Of a stretch of 64,000 nt of DNA, positions 61,497 through 64,000 are shown piece after piece. Within the stretch, counting starts at the first letter, position 1. Each line of letters starts with the position of its first letter. The stretch comes from Cristatella mucedo (lineage: Eukaryota > Bryozoa > Phylactolaemata > Cristatellidae), in contig WPIO01000001.1 of the NCBI GenBank assembly GCA_009760855.2, forward strand, positions 479,001 to 543,000, read 5' to 3'. Below the pieces are notes generated by a model that was given only the letters and a program-made list of their open reading frames with translations, was not told where the DNA came from and did not search any database. A program made the translations under genes and the position numbers.

Positions 61497-62930
61497 ATAA
61501 TAATAATGATAATGCACTTGATAAAGCGCCCTCAGAGAACTTAATCTCTTTCTAGGTGCTTTACATTTGCTGAAAAGTGAAATGCGATTGAATGGTAAGT
61601 AAAATCATGCTTGAAAAAACAAACAGAATGAATAACATGGTCATTCCCCTGTGACATGCACAGGATCAGCATGCAAATGTGGTTAGTGGCAGCATGCACA
61701 GTGTCAGCACGCATAAGCACATCAAGGACGAATCACAGGGACCCACTAAATGCTGTCCTTAATAGGTGTTTTTAAGTTCCTTTTTAATGTGGTCAGGTCA
61801 GGGGATGTTCTGGCTCAGGTCGGGAGGGAGTTCCAGGCTTTGGGAGCATACGAACTAAATGCACGGTCTCCAAAGGATTTAAAGTTTGTACGAGGTGTTT
61901 CTAGACTGTTGGACTCCGAAAAGCGGGTGTTACAATGCTTGGCCTGATGGGGTAGTATATCTGACAGATAGGCTGGAGCCATAGAATGAAGGGACCTAAA
62001 AGTGAGCGACAAAACCTTGAACTCAATCCGTTGCTTGACTGGTAGCCAGTGCAGGTCGGCGAGAAGTGGAGTAATGTGGTAACTGCGACGCTCACGACGG
62101 ACAAGCCTAGCTGCAGAGTTTTGCACCAGCTGCAATCGCCTGATCGCACATGCTGGTAGGCCAGTAAGCAGTGAGTTGCAGAAGTCGAGACGGGGTGTCA
62201 CGAATGCATAGACTCAACTGGACTTGGTATCCTTATCTAAACAAGCCCAAATTTAAGCAATGTTATGAAGCTGGAAGTAGACAGATTTGACTGTGGAGCT
62301 GATATGGTCGTCTAACGAGAGGTCGCTTTGGAATATTACACCTAGATTTCGAGCTGATTCAAAAGGAGATATGCTGGCAGAGCCAATTTTGAAAGTCAGC
62401 CTTTCCAATTTCTGAATCACACTGGGTTTGTCCATAACTAGTAAGTTCGTTTTATCATCGTTTAGTTTTAGAAAGTTTGCTGCCATCCATGTGCGGATGT
62501 CATCAATGCATGCAGCAAGTGAGTCGAGAGAATTTGAGGTGCTCGAAGGCTGGGAGGGATCAAAGCAAAGGTACAACTGAGTGTCATCCACATAGAAGTG
62601 AAAGCCTAGATTGTGCTTGGCAATCACATCAGCAAGAGGCAGAGTATAAACCGTGAAAAGAACCGGACCTAGCACGGAGCCCTGAGGAACTCCATATTTT
62701 AGAGGTACTTCAGATGATCTTTGTCCATTCATGTCAATACTCTGGAGTCTCCCACTGAGATAGGACCTGAACCACTGCAGAGCAGTGCCAGTGATGCTCA
62801 GGCGAGATGAGAGGTGCTCTAGAAGAACTAACTTTGTGATCGATGGTATCAAAAGCTGCCGAAAGATCGAGCAAAACAAGCAGACCTTCACATTGGCTTC
62901 TAGATCTGGCTCTGGGGCAAGACTGTCTTC
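61497..62930 (-). mobile_element. LINE family A copy A5, longest RT part
   Basis: Read on minus, this covers palm motif A (LLVLLDLSAAFDTIDH), then after a frameshift LQWFRSYLSGRLQS, motif B (GVPQGSVLGPVLFTVY) and motif C as FHFYVDDTQLY (YVDD instead of YADD). MAANFLKLNDDKTNLL and SARNLGVIFQSDLSLDDHIS follow, then a break near 62,250. The C-terminal [33 protein letters not shown] and WNSLPT come next, and the 3' UTR ends at (AAT)n on the left. 5'-truncated. It interrupts module H; the copy at 22.4-22.6 kb lacks it. Confidence 0.9.
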
Positions 62931-62979
62931 CGTGACCATTTCTTCCGTGAGTGACATGTAATAGAAATGTTATGTACAT

Positions 62980-63660
62980 CCACTATGATTCAGCGAAGCG
63001 GAACACACATCGGTCTGAAGTTCCACTGATTACGCCTTCTCGAATCCTAGCAAATGGTTCGTTGCTGCTGTCCAGCCGCTGCCTCTGTAAGTGGCTGGGC
63101 AGCATCTACAAGGAAACCTTAGCGATGATCATCGCTGATGGACGAGCAGTCGTCTATCAGCGATCACCTTCTGATTCTTGCTTTGTGGCAAACGGTATTC
63201 GATTACTCTAGACCCGTGCAAGCCTCAGCAGGAAGAAATATTTATGCTGCCCACATTTTGTGGTTGCTAAAGAGGTGAATTATTATCGCTAAATATTTTT
63301 GTACCTAGTAATACGATTATGTCAGAAATGCATTGAGAGAGCTGAGATTTAAGATAATACCTACATCCCGTAAGATATTCACTAGACCTTGACTAACCAG
63401 GTAATTGCAAGTAGTCCTCAGACGGTAGATCGGGGCTTTTTGCAATTGTCGCACTAGTCCTACTGTATGTATGCTTTCAATTTACCACCTGCAAAAAACG
63501 TGCTTAAATTGCTGTGCACATTTCAAGCCATAACCTTGCTCGTTCTGAAATGCACAGCCAAGGCTCGCAATGAAAGGGGAACTTTCAACTGAAGTTCAAC
63601 CACTACTCTCTCGATTTTGATACAAAGCACCTAAACCTGTTGAGACCGCAATATCAATTA
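62980..63660 (+). repeat. Module H, copy 2, right part
   Basis: It aligns with 22,610-23,340. An 86-codon frame (62,951-63,211) is open here but not in the other copy, so I do not call it a gene. Confidence 0.65.
63131..63164. repeat. Near-perfect 15-bp inverted repeat
   Basis: ATCGCTGATGGACGA and TCGTCTATCAGCGAT are separated by GCAG, with 14 of 15 positions paired. The paralogue near 22,802 is not palindromic. Confidence 0.8.
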
Positions 63661-63768
63661 AAAAAAGTAATAGTAATACACTTGATAAGGCGCCCTCAGA
63701 TGACTCAATCTCTTTCTAGGCGCCTTACATTTGTAGTCAAGGAAGCACGATTGAGTGGTTAGTGGTAT
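63661..63768 (-). mobile_element. Solo family A LINE 3' end, interrupted
   Basis: It shares its left edge with 23,340-23,425 (CACTTGATAAGGCGCCCTCAG, GATGACTCAATCTC). It is cut at GGTTAGTGGTA by the element that follows. Confidence 0.75.
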
Positions 63769-63791
63769 GTATGTATGTATGTATGTATATA
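63763..63791. repeat. (GTAT)n tetranucleotide repeat, tail of LINE B3
   Basis: About seven GTAT units lie directly at the 3' end of the family B element, where a LINE tail is expected. Confidence 0.85.
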
Positions 63792-64000
63792 TCTCCATCT
63801 GTAACTCTAAAAGGCCACAAAGACTGTGAGGGTGTTACGCAGGAGAGTTTTGAATAGCACACTCGCAGCCTAAGCGGCTTTCGGTACGCACTCTTTGGCC
63901 AACAGACTTCGTCTCACACATCGGGAAGCATAGCGGAGTCAGGAGAGTAGTTGAAGTAGTGAGTAGCATAGAAGTAGCAGCTCAGGACCGCTAAAAATGA
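63792..64000 (-). mobile_element. LINE family B copy B3, 3' UTR, runs off the window
   Basis: This matches 37,745-37,975: GCAGGAGAGTTTTG-ATAGCACACTC and GGCTTTCGGTACGCA recur, as does TAGCAGCTCAGGACC. It is inserted in the family A remnant of module H; the paralogue at 23,425 is uninterrupted. Confidence 0.85.

Noticed and set aside
62951-63211. 86-codon frame with a protein-like end (AMIIADGRAVVYQR)
   Set aside because: The H paralogue at 22.6-22.9 kb has stops and indels in this frame, and the start lies at the LINE A5 junction.

Overview
This 64-kb window looks like intron-rich, AT-rich nuclear DNA from an animal, most likely an aquatic invertebrate; the phylum cannot be read from the sequence. 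Support comes from spliced exons with GT/AG borders and AATAAA signals, several degenerate L2-like non-LTR retrotransposons ending in (AAT/ATT)n, tRNA-derived SINEs, microsatellites, and no long open reading frames or operons.

Main gene. I assemble one complete spliced gene on the + strand (25,971-34,382; four exons; 177 residues). Exon 1 encodes a signal peptide plus the first cysteine of a discoidin (F5/8 type C) domain. A 7.5-kb intron follows, then three exons encode the rest of the domain, ending in Phe-Gly-Cys-stop and an AATAAA. The phases (1, 0, 0) match at every junction. Three further sets of discoidin exons lie at 3.76-4.55, 45.64-46.45 and 51.54-52.10 kb. The 45.6-kb set keeps two intact exons. 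The other two are pseudogenes sharing the same lost splice acceptor and stop codon.

Layout. The locus is a mosaic of repeated modules in one orientation, named here E, X, F, G, H and J. E is about 1.5-2 kb and fills the large intron. X carries the discoidin exons. F is 5.9-10.5 and 53.4-58.2 kb. G is a tandem repeat of about 3 kb, itself an ancient dimer, at 13.1-22.3 and 58.9-61.4 kb. H is 22.3-23.4, interrupted at 61.4-63.7 kb. J is 36.6-39.6 and 46.9-48.5 kb. The order is roughly X-F-G-H-exon 1-E-E-X-J-E-X-J-E-E-X-F-G-H. The window therefore seems to end just before where another copy of exon 1 would be expected.

Mobile DNA. L2-like family A appears as long fragments (11.4-13.1, 37.2-37.7, 40.8-41.9 and 61.5-62.9 kb) and many solo 3' ends. 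A second L2-like family, B, appears at 37.7-38.7, 42.8-44.8 (inverted 5' part) and 63.8-64.0 kb. All copies are broken. Several insertions are present in one module copy and absent from its paralogue, which orders them after the duplications. A tRNA-derived SINE at 55.6 kb has a 3' tail resembling the family A 3' end.
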